64,000 bases of DNA from contig JAIYDI010000037.1 of the NCBI GenBank assembly GCA_027487555.1, positions 20,927 through 84,926 of the forward strand, read 5' to 3'. This DNA comes from Hyphomicrobiales bacterium. Lineage in GTDB: Bacteria > Pseudomonadota > Alphaproteobacteria > Rhizobiales > Devosiaceae. Each line of letters opens with the position of its first letter. Within the stretch, counting starts at the first letter, position 1. This document shows positions 36,470-45,074 of the stretch, one piece after another. The notes below the pieces were generated by a model. It did no database searches, was not told the origin of the DNA, and was given only the letters and a program-made list of their open reading frames with translations. A program made the position numbers and the translations under genes.

Positions 36470-37575
36470 TTCGCTTTCCCCTCAAGCGGGTTGTAGGTGA
36501 GGTCCGGGTAGCCGAAGGCTTTTGGCCCGATAATTTCGAGGGCTTTTTCAGTCTTCAGCAAATCGTGGGCGGGCAGGCCGATGACGGCGAGGCGCTGGCC
36601 GTATCGCAGCACCTCGGTGGTGAGCGGCTCGCCGGTATCGAGTTCGAGATTGACGATCAGGTCTGGCACCATCAGCACCGGCACGCCATCGACCCAGAGC
36701 ACGAGGTTCTCGTTCTGGATGGCGATCTTGGCTTCCGAGCCGGCCCAGTCGCCGAGGCCCGAGAGGATCGCCTCGCCGCGGGCGAAGCCGCCGACGAGGT
36801 GGCGGCGGATATCGGTGATCTTGCCGGTGAAGAACAGCTTGGCGCCGGTTTCCTCGACCACGGTTTCGACGACGTTCTTGCGGGCCTTGCGCGCCTTGAG
36901 CACGGTGCGCCCGATATGCACGGCCTGCGTCACGGTCGCGGGGACGGCGGTTTTCTGGACGAAATCGCCACGCATCGGCGGCAGGGCCAGCATGGCGGTC
37001 GCGCCCATATCGACGGTGGTGTGGCGCGCCATGCGTTCGAGCCAGAACATGTCGATGACGTGCTTGTAGACGACGACATTGCCCTTTTCGTCCGCGATGG
37101 CCGCGGGCGCAACGCCGCCGCCATAGATGAAGAAGGTGCACATCTGCACTTCTGGGAAGGCGCGGCCCATGCCATCGCCATCGACGATGCCGATGCCGAG
37201 CTTGGCGGCGGTGATCACCGGCTCCATGGCGTTGGCGCCGCCGATTTCGCCCGAGATCATGGCGGCGACCTCGATGCCGAGTTCGGCCTCGACGGCAGCG
37301 AGCGCGCGCGTGCCTTCGTCGCCCTGCTCGAATTTTTCGGCGCTGACGACGGGCGCGCCGATGCCGCCGACTTCGCCGACCCAGTCGTCCTGGGTCAGCA
37401 CTTCGAGCGGGATCACCGGCACGGTGGCGCCTTGGCGGAACACCTCGCGGGCGCGGAGGAAGCCGATATAGGGGTTGCCACCGCCGCCGGTGCCGAGCAG
37501 CGCGGCACCGATGGTAAGGGCCTCGAGGTCGTCGAAGCCGAGCCGGTAGCTCTCCGCGAGCGGTTTACGCGACAT
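36466..37575 (-). CDS. DUF917 family protein, first copy
   Basis: A 369-residue paralogue of the next gene, with EALTIGAALLGTGGGGNPYIGFLRA, MISGEIGGANAMEPVITAAKLGIGIVDGDGMGRAFPE, GGFARGEAILSG and LRYGQRLAVIGLP. The two copies may form a heterodimer, since the operon keeps both and they are translationally coupled (inference). The ATG at 37575 overlaps the end of the hydantoinase-like gene by 11 bases. Confidence 0.9.
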   Translation of the reverse strand: MSRKPLAESYRLGFDDLEALTIGAALLGTGGGGNPYIGFLRAREVFRQGATVPVIPLEVLTQDDWVGEVGGIGAPVVSAEKFEQGDEGTRALAAVEAELGIEVAAMISGEIGGANAMEPVITAAKLGIGIVDGDGMGRAFPEVQMCTFFIYGGGVAPAAIADEKGNVVVYKHVIDMFWLERMARHTTVDMGATAMLALPPMRGDFVQKTAVPATVTQAVHIGRTVLKARKARKNVVETVVEETGAKLFFTGKITDIRRHLVGGFARGEAILSGLGDWAGSEAKIAIQNENLVLWVDGVPVLMVPDLIVNLELDTGEPLTTEVLRYGQRLAVIGLPAHDLLKTEKALEIIGPKAFGYPDLTYNPLEGKAK

Positions 37576-39112
37576 GCAGTTCACCCACTGCCTTAACGCG
37601 GACGCGCGTGGCGTTGCCGGGCAGATAGGCGAGCGGCACGTCCTCGACATCGACGATTTCGATCGAGTCGGCGCGGGCGCCGGCTGCGACGGCGGCATCG
37701 GTGGCACGCTGCTTGGCATCGGCAAGCGCCGCATCGCGGCTGATTTCAGCCAGCGCATAGACGCGATCGACTTCGCCCGACACCTGCGCGATGGCGGCGC
37801 CGACGGCGTTCGCCACGGCGAAATGGTTGGGTTTGATCACTTCGAGGCCGCCGATCGGCCCATCGACGAGGATGGAGCCGCCGCCGACGACGATGACCGG
37901 CAGCGGATCGGGCGAAAGGCGCGAGCGCTCGACGCAGTCTTCCAGCATCTGCATGATCTTGACCTGCGTGCGGGCGAGAAGATCGGCCGGCAGGTGCGCG
38001 ACCTTGGACTTGTCGCCCAGCTCGTAGCGGCCCGAGGCCACGACGATATCGGAGGTGGTCAACGTGTCGCCGCCGAAGATCAGCGCCTCGGTGATGATGC
38101 GATAGCCGACCGAGGTGGGGCCGACCTTGATGCCATCCCTGGTTTCAACGACATGCGAGCCGCCGCCCAAGCCGATGGAGAACACGTCGGGCATGCGGAA
38201 ATTGGTGCGGACGCCGCCCACTTCTACCGCGACGGTCGCCTGGCGCGGGAAGCCCTTGTGCAGCGAGCCGACGTCGGACGTGGTGCCGCCGATATCGACG
38301 ACGATGGCGTCCTTGACGCCCGAGAGGAACGCCGCGCCGCGCATGGAATTGGTCGGGCCCGAGGCGAAGGTCAGCACCGGAAACTTTTCGGCGAAGGCCG
38401 CGTCCATCAGCGTGCCGTCGTTCTGGGTGAGGAAGAACTTGCCCTTGATGCCGGCCTCGGTGATGGCGGCGCGGAAAGCCGCAATGACATGCGCGCTCAA
38501 ATCGCGCAGGCAGGCGTTCATGATCGCCGCGTTCTCGCGCTCGAGGAGCCCGATGCGGCCGATTTCGCTCGACAGCGTGATGTGGGCGCCGGGGAGCGCC
38601 TTGGCGAAAATCTCGCCGGCCTGCTTTTCGAAATCGCTGGTGACGGGAGAGAAGACCGAACTGATGGCGACGGTGTTGATGCCCTTGGCCTTGATGTCGG
38701 CGGCGATGCCGAGCAGTTCCTCTTCATTGAGTGGGGAGATGACGCGGCCATCGAACTCGTTGCCGCCATGGGCCAGGTACCAGGTACCGCCGATCGCCTG
38801 CTTCAGATCCTCCGGCCAATCGACCATGGGGGGGAGCGACGCGGTGGCGGGGAGCCCGAGGCGCACGGCGGCGGTCTGCGCCAGATCACGGCGCTGTACG
38901 ACGGCATTGGTGAAATGCGTGGTGCCGATCATCACCACATCGACGGCACTCGCCGCCATGCCGGAGGCTGCGAGCACATCCTTCAGCGCGTTGACGACGC
39001 CGGTCATCACATCGGCGGTGGTCGCGGCCTTGACGCCCGCAATCACGGTGCTGCCATCCATCACCACGGCGTCCGTATTGGTGCCGCCTACGTCGATGCC
39101 GATCCTGATCAT
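37565..39112 (-). CDS. Hydantoinase/oxoprolinase subunit A-like protein
   Basis: A 515-residue ATPase-like protein of the HyuA/acetone carboxylase group. The nucleotide-binding motifs are MIRIGIDVGGTNTDAVVMDG at the start, MIGTTHFTNAV, LTFASGPTNSMRGAAFLSG and VVDIGGTTSDVG. At 515 residues it is shorter than N-methylhydantoinase A (about 700) and stands without a HyuB partner. The DUF917 genes take that place, an arrangement known from other genomes. It probably couples ATP use to opening of a cyclic amide; the substrate is unknown. Confidence 0.88.
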   Translation of the reverse strand: MIRIGIDVGGTNTDAVVMDGSTVIAGVKAATTADVMTGVVNALKDVLAASGMAASAVDVVMIGTTHFTNAVVQRRDLAQTAAVRLGLPATASLPPMVDWPEDLKQAIGGTWYLAHGGNEFDGRVISPLNEEELLGIAADIKAKGINTVAISSVFSPVTSDFEKQAGEIFAKALPGAHITLSSEIGRIGLLERENAAIMNACLRDLSAHVIAAFRAAITEAGIKGKFFLTQNDGTLMDAAFAEKFPVLTFASGPTNSMRGAAFLSGVKDAIVVDIGGTTSDVGSLHKGFPRQATVAVEVGGVRTNFRMPDVFSIGLGGGSHVVETRDGIKVGPTSVGYRIITEALIFGGDTLTTSDIVVASGRYELGDKSKVAHLPADLLARTQVKIMQMLEDCVERSRLSPDPLPVIVVGGGSILVDGPIGGLEVIKPNHFAVANAVGAAIAQVSGEVDRVYALAEISRDAALADAKQRATDAAVAAGARADSIEIVDVEDVPLAYLPGNATRVRVKAVGELHVA

Positions 39113-39133
39113 TCAAGCGATCCTTCTGGGTAT

Positions 39134-40060
39134 TCAGGGTTTGGCGCGGGCTGCGTCTTCGGCAGCGCGGCGCGCGAGCAGTTTTTCGGCGGTGGGGATT
39201 TCACCGTCGATAAGGTCGATCTTGGGGCGCATGGCCTCTTCCTCGGCGGAAATCACCGGGACGGAGGCGAGCAGCAGCCGTGTGTAATCGTGATGGGGAT
39301 TTTCGAACACTTCGGCCGTCGGGCCTGTCTCGACGATCTGGCCCAGATAGAGGACACCGACGCGCTCGGCGAAATTCCGCATAAGGCTCAGATCGTGCGA
39401 GATGAAGAAGTAGGTGAGGCCGAGTTCGCGGCCCAGATCGACCAAGAGGTCGATGACACGGGCCTGCACCGACACATCGAGCGCCGAGGTCGGTTCGTCG
39501 AGCACCAGCAGCTTCGGCGCAACGGCCAGGGCGCGGGCGATGGCGACGCGCTGCTTCTGCCCGCCCGAGAGTTCATGCGGATAACGTTCGGCGAAGTTCG
39601 CGGGCAGTTGCACCATGTCGAGCAGTTCGGAGATGCGCTGGCGGCGGGTTGAACGCGGGTGCCCATGCGCGTCGAGCGGCACGGCGATGGAGGCGCCGAC
39701 GCTGCGGCGCGGGTTGAGCGAGGAGCCGGGGTTCTGGAACACCATCTGCACCTTGCGGCCATAGGCGCGGGTGCCGGCTTGCCCGGTGATGTTTTCGCCA
39801 TCGAGCCGGATATCGCCAGAGGTGGGTTTCGTCAGCCCCATGATCAGCCGGGCGATGGTCGACTTACCCGAGCCGCTTTCGCCGGCAAGGCCGTAGATGC
39901 CGCCCTTTTCGATGCGGAGGCTGACATTATCGACGGCCTTGACGAGGCCGGTCTGCTTGCCGAAGCCGTTGCGGACGGGGAAGTGCTTGGCGAGATTGAC
40001 GAGTTCGAGCATGGGCGTCGACTTGGGCGTCGGCTTGGGCGTCGACTTGGGCGTGGTCAT
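39134..40060 (-). CDS. Peptide-type ABC transporter ATPase (DppF/OppF-like)
   Basis: A 308-residue ATP-binding subunit. Walker A GESGSGKST, QMVFQNPGSSLNPR, signature LSGGQKQRVAIARAL and Walker B LLVLDEPTSALD are intact. The C-terminal GPTAEVFENPHHDYTRLLL is the oligopeptide-ABC tail. Before the domain proper is a (TPK-x)-type tail, MTTPKSTPKPTPKSTP, coded by tandem copies of a 12-base unit. The ATG at 40060 overlaps the previous stop (ATGA), which supports this start; the usual domain start would be M17 at 40012. Confidence 0.93.
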   Translation of the reverse strand: MTTPKSTPKPTPKSTPMLELVNLAKHFPVRNGFGKQTGLVKAVDNVSLRIEKGGIYGLAGESGSGKSTIARLIMGLTKPTSGDIRLDGENITGQAGTRAYGRKVQMVFQNPGSSLNPRRSVGASIAVPLDAHGHPRSTRRQRISELLDMVQLPANFAERYPHELSGGQKQRVAIARALAVAPKLLVLDEPTSALDVSVQARVIDLLVDLGRELGLTYFFISHDLSLMRNFAERVGVLYLGQIVETGPTAEVFENPHHDYTRLLLASVPVISAEEEAMRPKIDLIDGEIPTAEKLLARRAAEDAARAKP

Positions 40061-40899
40061 GCGGCCACCACCTTGCTGCCGAAACGGGTGCCGCCGGTAA
40101 GGCGCGGCACCGCGGCGATCAGCGCCTTGGTGTAGTCGTCCTTTGGAGCGTCGAAGATCTGCGCCGTCGCGCCTTCTTCAACCACCACGCCCTTGTTCAT
40201 CACATAGACATAGGAGCTGGTTTCACGCACGACGCCGAGATTGTGGGTGATCATCAGCAGCGCGAGCCCGCGCTCCTCGACGAGGTCTTTCAGCAGTTTC
40301 AGGATCTGCGCCTGCGTCGTGACATCGAGCGCGGTGCCGGGCTCGTCGGCGATCAGCAGGCGCGGCTCGGAGAGGAGCGCCATGGCGATCAGCACGCGCT
40401 GCCGCATGCCGCCCGAAAGCATGATGGGGTAGCTCTTCGCGACCCGCTCCGGGTCGCGCATCCTGACCTGCGCCAAGACCTCGTGCACGCGCTGCATGCG
40501 GGCCGCGCGGCTGCGGGCGCGGCCCAGGCGACGATCGGCGTATTTCAGAATCGTCCGCATCTGATCGGCGATGGTGAAGACCGGGTTCAGCGAACTCATC
40601 GGGTCCTGAAAGACCATCGACATCTCGGTGCCACGCAGCTTCAGCCGTTCACGCGGGGCTAGCGTCAGCAGGTCGCGGCCATCGTAGAAGATTTCGCCCG
40701 AGCTGATGGTGGCGGGCGGCTGGCGGAGCAGGCCCATAATGGCCTTCATGGTCACCGACTTGCCCGAGCCGCTTTCCCCCACGAGCGCAATCTGGCTGCG
40801 CTCGGGCACGTCGAGCGAGACGCCATGCAGCACCTTGTTCACCTGCCCATAGGTCGAAAACTCGACCGAGAGGTTGCGGACGGAGAGGAGCGCGCTCAT
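40057..40899 (-). CDS. Peptide-type ABC transporter ATPase (DppD/OppD-like)
   Basis: A 280-residue ATP-binding subunit with Walker A GESGSGKSV, MVFQDPMSSLNP, signature MLSGGMRQRVLIAMAL and Walker B LLIADEPGTALD. The C-terminal GATAQIFDAPKDDYTKALI matches the oligopeptide family. G in place of T in the D-loop region (DEPGTALD) is a small variation. The ATG at 40899 overlaps the permease stop by four bases. Confidence 0.94.
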   Translation of the reverse strand: MSALLSVRNLSVEFSTYGQVNKVLHGVSLDVPERSQIALVGESGSGKSVTMKAIMGLLRQPPATISSGEIFYDGRDLLTLAPRERLKLRGTEMSMVFQDPMSSLNPVFTIADQMRTILKYADRRLGRARSRAARMQRVHEVLAQVRMRDPERVAKSYPIMLSGGMRQRVLIAMALLSEPRLLIADEPGTALDVTTQAQILKLLKDLVEERGLALLMITHNLGVVRETSSYVYVMNKGVVVEEGATAQIFDAPKDDYTKALIAAVPRLTGGTRFGSKVVAA

Positions 40900-41783
40900 C
40901 GCACATCCTCCACCGCGAAGAGATCGCGCAAGCCGTCGCCCAACAGGTTGAAGCCGAGCGCGGCATAGAGGATGGCGCAGCCGGGCAGCACGGATTCCCA
41001 CCAATAATCGGGCAGGAAGGCGGCGCCCTGCGCCACCATGGTGCCGAGATCGGGCGTGGGCGGGCGGATGCCGAGGCCGAGGAAACTCAGTGAGGCACCG
41101 ACGAGGATGACGAAGCCCGCGTCGAGCGACGTCTTTACCGCAAGAGCCGACACGCAGTTGGGCAGGATTTCCCGGAACAGGATGTGGACCTTGCTGGCGC
41201 CGAGCGTTTCGGCCGCCTCGACGAATTCCTGCGAGCGCAATTGTCGGGTGATGGAGTAGATGAGCCGTGTATGCCAGGTCCACCAGAGTGCGGCGATGGC
41301 CAGCATGGAATTGATCAGATCGGGCGAGAGCACGGCGGTGACGGCGAGGGCCATCACCAGCGGCGGGATGGCGAGCGCGATATCGGTCAGCCGCATGATG
41401 ACGATTTCGACCCAGCCGCCGAAATAGCCGGCGAGAAGGCCGAGCGTCGTGCCGATCGGGATGGCGGTGCCGAGCACCACCACGGCGAGCAGCAGCGAGA
41501 CGCGGAAGCCGAAGATGGTGCGGGTGAACAGGTCGCGCCCGACATTGTCGGTGCCGAACCAGTGTTCGAAGCTCGGCGGCAGATGGCGCGCCTTGAAGTT
41601 CACCACCGAGCCCACGTCCTTGGGGTAGGGGGTGATATAGGGCGCGAAGATGGCCGCGAGAATGACCGAGAGCACGATGAGCGCGCCGATGACTGCGGTG
41701 GGGTTGCGCGAGAAGCGGTACCAGTTCTGGTAGGCGTTGGAGAGGCGCTTCGGCTCGGCCTGGGTGGTCATGAGGTCGCTCAT
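40896..41783 (-). CDS. Peptide-type ABC transporter permease (DppC-like)
   Basis: A 295-residue inner membrane protein. It has the N-terminal OppC cap (FSRNPTAVIGALIVLSVILAAIFAPYI), GTDNVGRDLFTRTIFGFRVSL, and the coupling loop EFVEAAETLGASKVHILFREILPN. About six helices are predicted. It is coupled to the DppB-like gene by a four-base overlap and belongs to the hydantoin-type operon. Confidence 0.94.
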   Translation of the reverse strand: MSDLMTTQAEPKRLSNAYQNWYRFSRNPTAVIGALIVLSVILAAIFAPYITPYPKDVGSVVNFKARHLPPSFEHWFGTDNVGRDLFTRTIFGFRVSLLLAVVVLGTAIPIGTTLGLLAGYFGGWVEIVIMRLTDIALAIPPLVMALAVTAVLSPDLINSMLAIAALWWTWHTRLIYSITRQLRSQEFVEAAETLGASKVHILFREILPNCVSALAVKTSLDAGFVILVGASLSFLGLGIRPPTPDLGTMVAQGAAFLPDYWWESVLPGCAILYAALGFNLLGDGLRDLFAVEDVR

Positions 41784-42805
41784 GCGCGGCGCCCCCTGAT
41801 GCGGATGCGCGGATCGACGAAGCCGACCAGCACATCGATGACGAGGTTGACGAGCACGAAGAACACGCCCGAGACCATCACCACGCCCATGACCGCGTTG
41901 AGATCCTTCTGCAGGATGGTGCGGATGCCGTAGCCCGCCATGCCGGGCCAGGAGAAGACCAGCTCGACGACGAAGGCGTTGCCGATCAGCGAGGCGAATT
42001 CGAGCCCCAAAATGGTGAGCGGCGCCACGAAACTGGGCCGCAGCATGTATTTCAGCACCCGCACGGTTTCGGGCACGCCGAAGGCGCGGCTCGCCTCGAT
42101 ATAGTCCTGGCTGGAGATGTCGATCATAGCCGAGCGGGTGATGCGCGCCATCTGGCCCATGGTGGCGGCGGCGAGCGCGATCGACGGCAGCAGCAGGTAG
42201 CGCAAGCCTTCGAGAAAGGCGTCGAAGCGGAGCTTCAGCAGGCTGTCGATCAGCACGAGGCCGGTGATATCGGGCGTGAAGCCGAGATCATGCGGCAGGC
42301 GGCCGGTGGTGGGCAGGATGTGCAGGACATAGCCCGCAAGGATTTGCAGGAGCAACGCGAGGAAGAAGCTCGGAGTGACGGCCGAGAAGATGGCGAAGAG
42401 GCGGACGAGATTGTCCGGCCAGCGATCCTTCCAGCGCGCGGCGATGATGCCGAGCGGCAGGCCGATGACGAAGGCAAGCGTGACGGTGCACAGCACGAGC
42501 TCGAAGGTGGCGGCAAAGCTCTCGCGAATATCCTCGTTGACGGCGCGCTCGGTGAGGAGCGAGCGGCCGAGATCGCCGCGGAGGAGGCCAGACACGAAAA
42601 GCCCGTATTGCTCGACGATCGGGCGGTCGAGCCCGAGCTTCTGCTGAAGGGCGATGACCTGTTCCTGCGTGGCTGTCGGGCCCAATGCCATGCGCGCCGG
42701 ATCGCCGGGGATGACCCGCGCGATGGTGAAGATCACGACCGAGAGCCCGACGAGCACCAGCAGCGACCACAACACCCGGCGAAGCAGAAACAGCAGGAAT
42801 TCCAA
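41780..42805 (-). CDS. Peptide-type ABC transporter permease (DppB-like)
   Basis: A 341-residue inner membrane protein. The opening FLLRRVLWSLLVLVGLSVVIFTIARVIPGDPARMALG, the coupling loop SQDYIEASRAFGVPETVRVLKYMLRP and the ending VVMVSGVFFVLVNLVIDVLVGFVDPRIRIR are family hallmarks. It is separated from the substrate-binding protein gene by 224 bp that contain only a hairpin, so the five transporter genes probably share a promoter. Confidence 0.94.
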   Translation of the reverse strand: MEFLLFLLRRVLWSLLVLVGLSVVIFTIARVIPGDPARMALGPTATQEQVIALQQKLGLDRPIVEQYGLFVSGLLRGDLGRSLLTERAVNEDIRESFAATFELVLCTVTLAFVIGLPLGIIAARWKDRWPDNLVRLFAIFSAVTPSFFLALLLQILAGYVLHILPTTGRLPHDLGFTPDITGLVLIDSLLKLRFDAFLEGLRYLLLPSIALAAATMGQMARITRSAMIDISSQDYIEASRAFGVPETVRVLKYMLRPSFVAPLTILGLEFASLIGNAFVVELVFSWPGMAGYGIRTILQKDLNAVMGVVMVSGVFFVLVNLVIDVLVGFVDPRIRIRGRRA

Positions 42806-42996
42806 GCGAGGGACCTTATCAATGACCGGCGGTCGCCGGGAGGGATCCGGGCCAAGGCAGGGCTGTCGGAGGGATCGGCGGACTGCCCGGCCCGGAAAGG
42901 GCGCCCGTCACATGGGGGAGACGGGCCAACCCGGAGCGAAGATCATCCCGACGGGCCGGCGAAAACCAGGCCCGGTGCGATGATCAATCAGGGGAG

Positions 42997-43016
42997 GGAG
43001 CCGGTTGCCCGGCTCC
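42997..43016 (-). terminator. Hairpin between binding protein and permease genes
   Basis: GGAGCCGG and CCGGCTCC form an 8-bp stem with a 4-base loop, 13 bases after the binding protein stop. It lacks a T tract. It may stabilise the mRNA of the abundant binding protein or cause partial termination. I see no gene in the 224-bp gap. Confidence 0.5.
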
Positions 43017-43029
43017 GGGAAGTTCAGGC

Positions 43030-44586
43030 TCAGCAGGTCCAGCTGTAGTTGTGGAAGTCGTACTGGAACGACTGCATCGGCACATATTCGTAGCCTGCGA
43101 GGCACTTGTCGATGGCGTGCTGCTCGTTCTGGGTGAGCAGGAACGCATCGGCGGCAAGGCCGACGATCTTGTGCTGCAGCTGCTTGTAGAGTTCGGCCTG
43201 CTTGGCGACATCGCCGGTCGCCCGGGCGTCGTCGATCAGCTTGTCGACCTCGGCGTCCTGCAGCCATTCGAGCGAGGCCCAGGTGCCCGCGGCGCTCGAA
43301 TGATACTGGGTGAAGAACATCGAGTCGGGCGAGGGATAGGTCGGCGAGAAGAAGATTTCCGCGATGTTGGGCGAGGTCTCGACCTTGGCCGCAAGCTCGG
43401 TGATGCGGTTCCACGGCTCGGGCTGCACTTCGACGGTGACGCCGATCTGCTCGAGATTGGCCTGCATCAGCAGGGCGATCTCTTCCTCGAACTTCAGGCC
43501 CGCGACATAGGCGAGGCTAACCTTGATCGGCTGGCCGGCATATTTCGACTGGGCGAGTTCGGCCTTGGCGGCCTCGAGATCGTACGCAGGCTTCGGCAAA
43601 TCCTCGGCATAGGCCGTGGCAAAGGCCGGCGGCAGCGGGCCATTGAGCTCGCCGCCCGGGAAGATGGTCGAGCGGATGGTGTCGTAATCGGTGGCGAGCG
43701 CAATGGCCTTGCGGACATGGATATCGTCGGTCGGCGCCAGCTTGGTGTTCAGCTTGAGGTTGAACACGGTCTGGGTCGGCTCGGTGCGGATGACGAAGCG
43801 CTCGTTCTGGGCAAGCGACGTATAGGTGTCGGGGGCCTGGGCCGAGCTGGTCATGGTCAGCTCGCCGGAGGCGGCCATCGACTTCACGGTCGCTTCGTCA
43901 TTGGTGATGATCCAGCGGACTTCGTCGATCGGCTTCTCGCCCCAGCCACCATAGTAGTCGGCATTGCGCTCGATGACCATCGCGGCGCCGCGATCCCAGC
44001 TGACAAGCTTGTAGGCGCCGGCGCCGGCGACATTGTCGGCCAGCCAGGTCTGGCCGTCGTCGGTGCCTTCGTTGGCCTTCACCACGTCTGCATTGAGGAT
44101 CATGATCGCCGGGACGGTGGCGAGGAAGGGCGCGAAAGTCTTCTCGAGGGTGAACTTCACGGTCTTCGCATCGACGGCGACGACCGAGCCGGCCTTCAGC
44201 ACGCCGGCGAAGAGATTGGCCGGGCCCTGATTGATCTTCAGCAGCCGCTCGACCGAATAGACGACGTCGGTGGCTTCGACGGGGCTGCCGTCGGAAAACT
44301 TGGCGTCGTCGCGGATCTTGTAGATGACTTCCTTGGCGTCATCCGACACGGTCCAGCTCTCGGCGAGTTGCGGGACGATCTCACCCTTGGCATTCACGGT
44401 GACCAGCGCGTCATAGAGGTTCACCGACGCCATGTAGTCAGTGTAGTCGGAGATCTTCGCCGGATCGATGGTGCCGAAGATCTGCACCGTGTTCATCGTC
44501 ACGACGTTCTTTGCAAAGGCCGGCGCCGCGCCCAGCGCGAGCGCGCTCAGCGCCGTGGCGAGCAGCAATTGTGTCTTCGTCATCAT
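43030..44586 (-). CDS. Peptide-type ABC transporter substrate-binding protein
   Basis: A 518-residue periplasmic receptor of the SBP_bac_5 family. The signal peptide (MMTKTQLLLATALSALALGAAPAFA) is followed by VVTMNTVQIFGTIDPAK, LYDALVTVNAKGEIVPQLAESW and the family segment DAKFSDGSPVEATDVVYSVER. It ends in an unusual YSWTC. It heads the operon that leads to the hydantoinase-A and DUF917 genes, so its ligand is probably their substrate or precursor rather than a peptide (inference). Confidence 0.93.
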   Translation of the reverse strand: MMTKTQLLLATALSALALGAAPAFAKNVVTMNTVQIFGTIDPAKISDYTDYMASVNLYDALVTVNAKGEIVPQLAESWTVSDDAKEVIYKIRDDAKFSDGSPVEATDVVYSVERLLKINQGPANLFAGVLKAGSVVAVDAKTVKFTLEKTFAPFLATVPAIMILNADVVKANEGTDDGQTWLADNVAGAGAYKLVSWDRGAAMVIERNADYYGGWGEKPIDEVRWIITNDEATVKSMAASGELTMTSSAQAPDTYTSLAQNERFVIRTEPTQTVFNLKLNTKLAPTDDIHVRKAIALATDYDTIRSTIFPGGELNGPLPPAFATAYAEDLPKPAYDLEAAKAELAQSKYAGQPIKVSLAYVAGLKFEEEIALLMQANLEQIGVTVEVQPEPWNRITELAAKVETSPNIAEIFFSPTYPSPDSMFFTQYHSSAAGTWASLEWLQDAEVDKLIDDARATGDVAKQAELYKQLQHKIVGLAADAFLLTQNEQHAIDKCLAGYEYVPMQSFQYDFHNYSWTC

Positions 44587-45074
44587 GTTTCCCTGTCCTT
44601 CGAGGCTGGTTTTCTCCGCTGCGACGCCCCTCGCTGCAGCGGGCTGCAGGTTGCCCCGCTATCCGCGCCCGGACAGCGAAGGCCTGCGCCAATTCATCTC
44701 GGATGACGCGAGGATCGGGTCCTGTTGTTTCGCATCATCCGTCAGGGGATGAGGTTGACGCGCCCCATGCCTTCGCCTCAAGGCGGGCGAGGTCTAGGTT
44801 TTCGACGAAATGGTCGAGGTTCCGGGTGGGTGCGGAGGGGCGCACTCGCGGCCATTGGAGGAAGCCGGCAGTCGGGACTGCTGCTGCGTTTACCGAGGAC
44901 TTCGGGGGAGTGGAAGGCGCCAGCGGCGCGACTTCCCCAAGAAGGCCATGAGGGCTGTGCCCGAGTGGCGCACGCCGTTGTCGGGCGGAGGTGGGGGGGT
45001 CCACTGACGCTGGGTGGACCCGAAACTTTCAAGGGCCAGCGCAAGGAACACCTGCCCCCGGCGCGGCCGCACCC
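44587..45074. other. 488-bp gap without a supported gene; repeat fragment inside
   Basis: Between the binding protein start and the end of the secretion adaptor gene. Short open frames occur on both strands, but none has a ribosome site or recognisable product. At 44986-45021, GCGGAGGTGGGGGG matches one arm of the palindromic elements at 3.3 and 22.6 kb. It is followed by an inverted repeat GGGTCCAC ... GTGGACCC (44997-45021) that could end the secretion operon. The binding protein promoter must lie at the left end but is not obvious. Confidence 0.45.

Noticed and set aside
37574..39652. A 692-residue plus-strand frame opposite the HyuA-like gene
   Set aside because: Shadow of a real gene; composition is Gly/Asp/His-rich with no recognisable motif.
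44735..45004. An 89-residue minus-strand frame in the gap upstream of the binding protein gene
   Set aside because: Pro/Arg-rich, no ribosome site, overlaps the repeat fragment; the last 20 residues look protein-like but not enough to support a gene.
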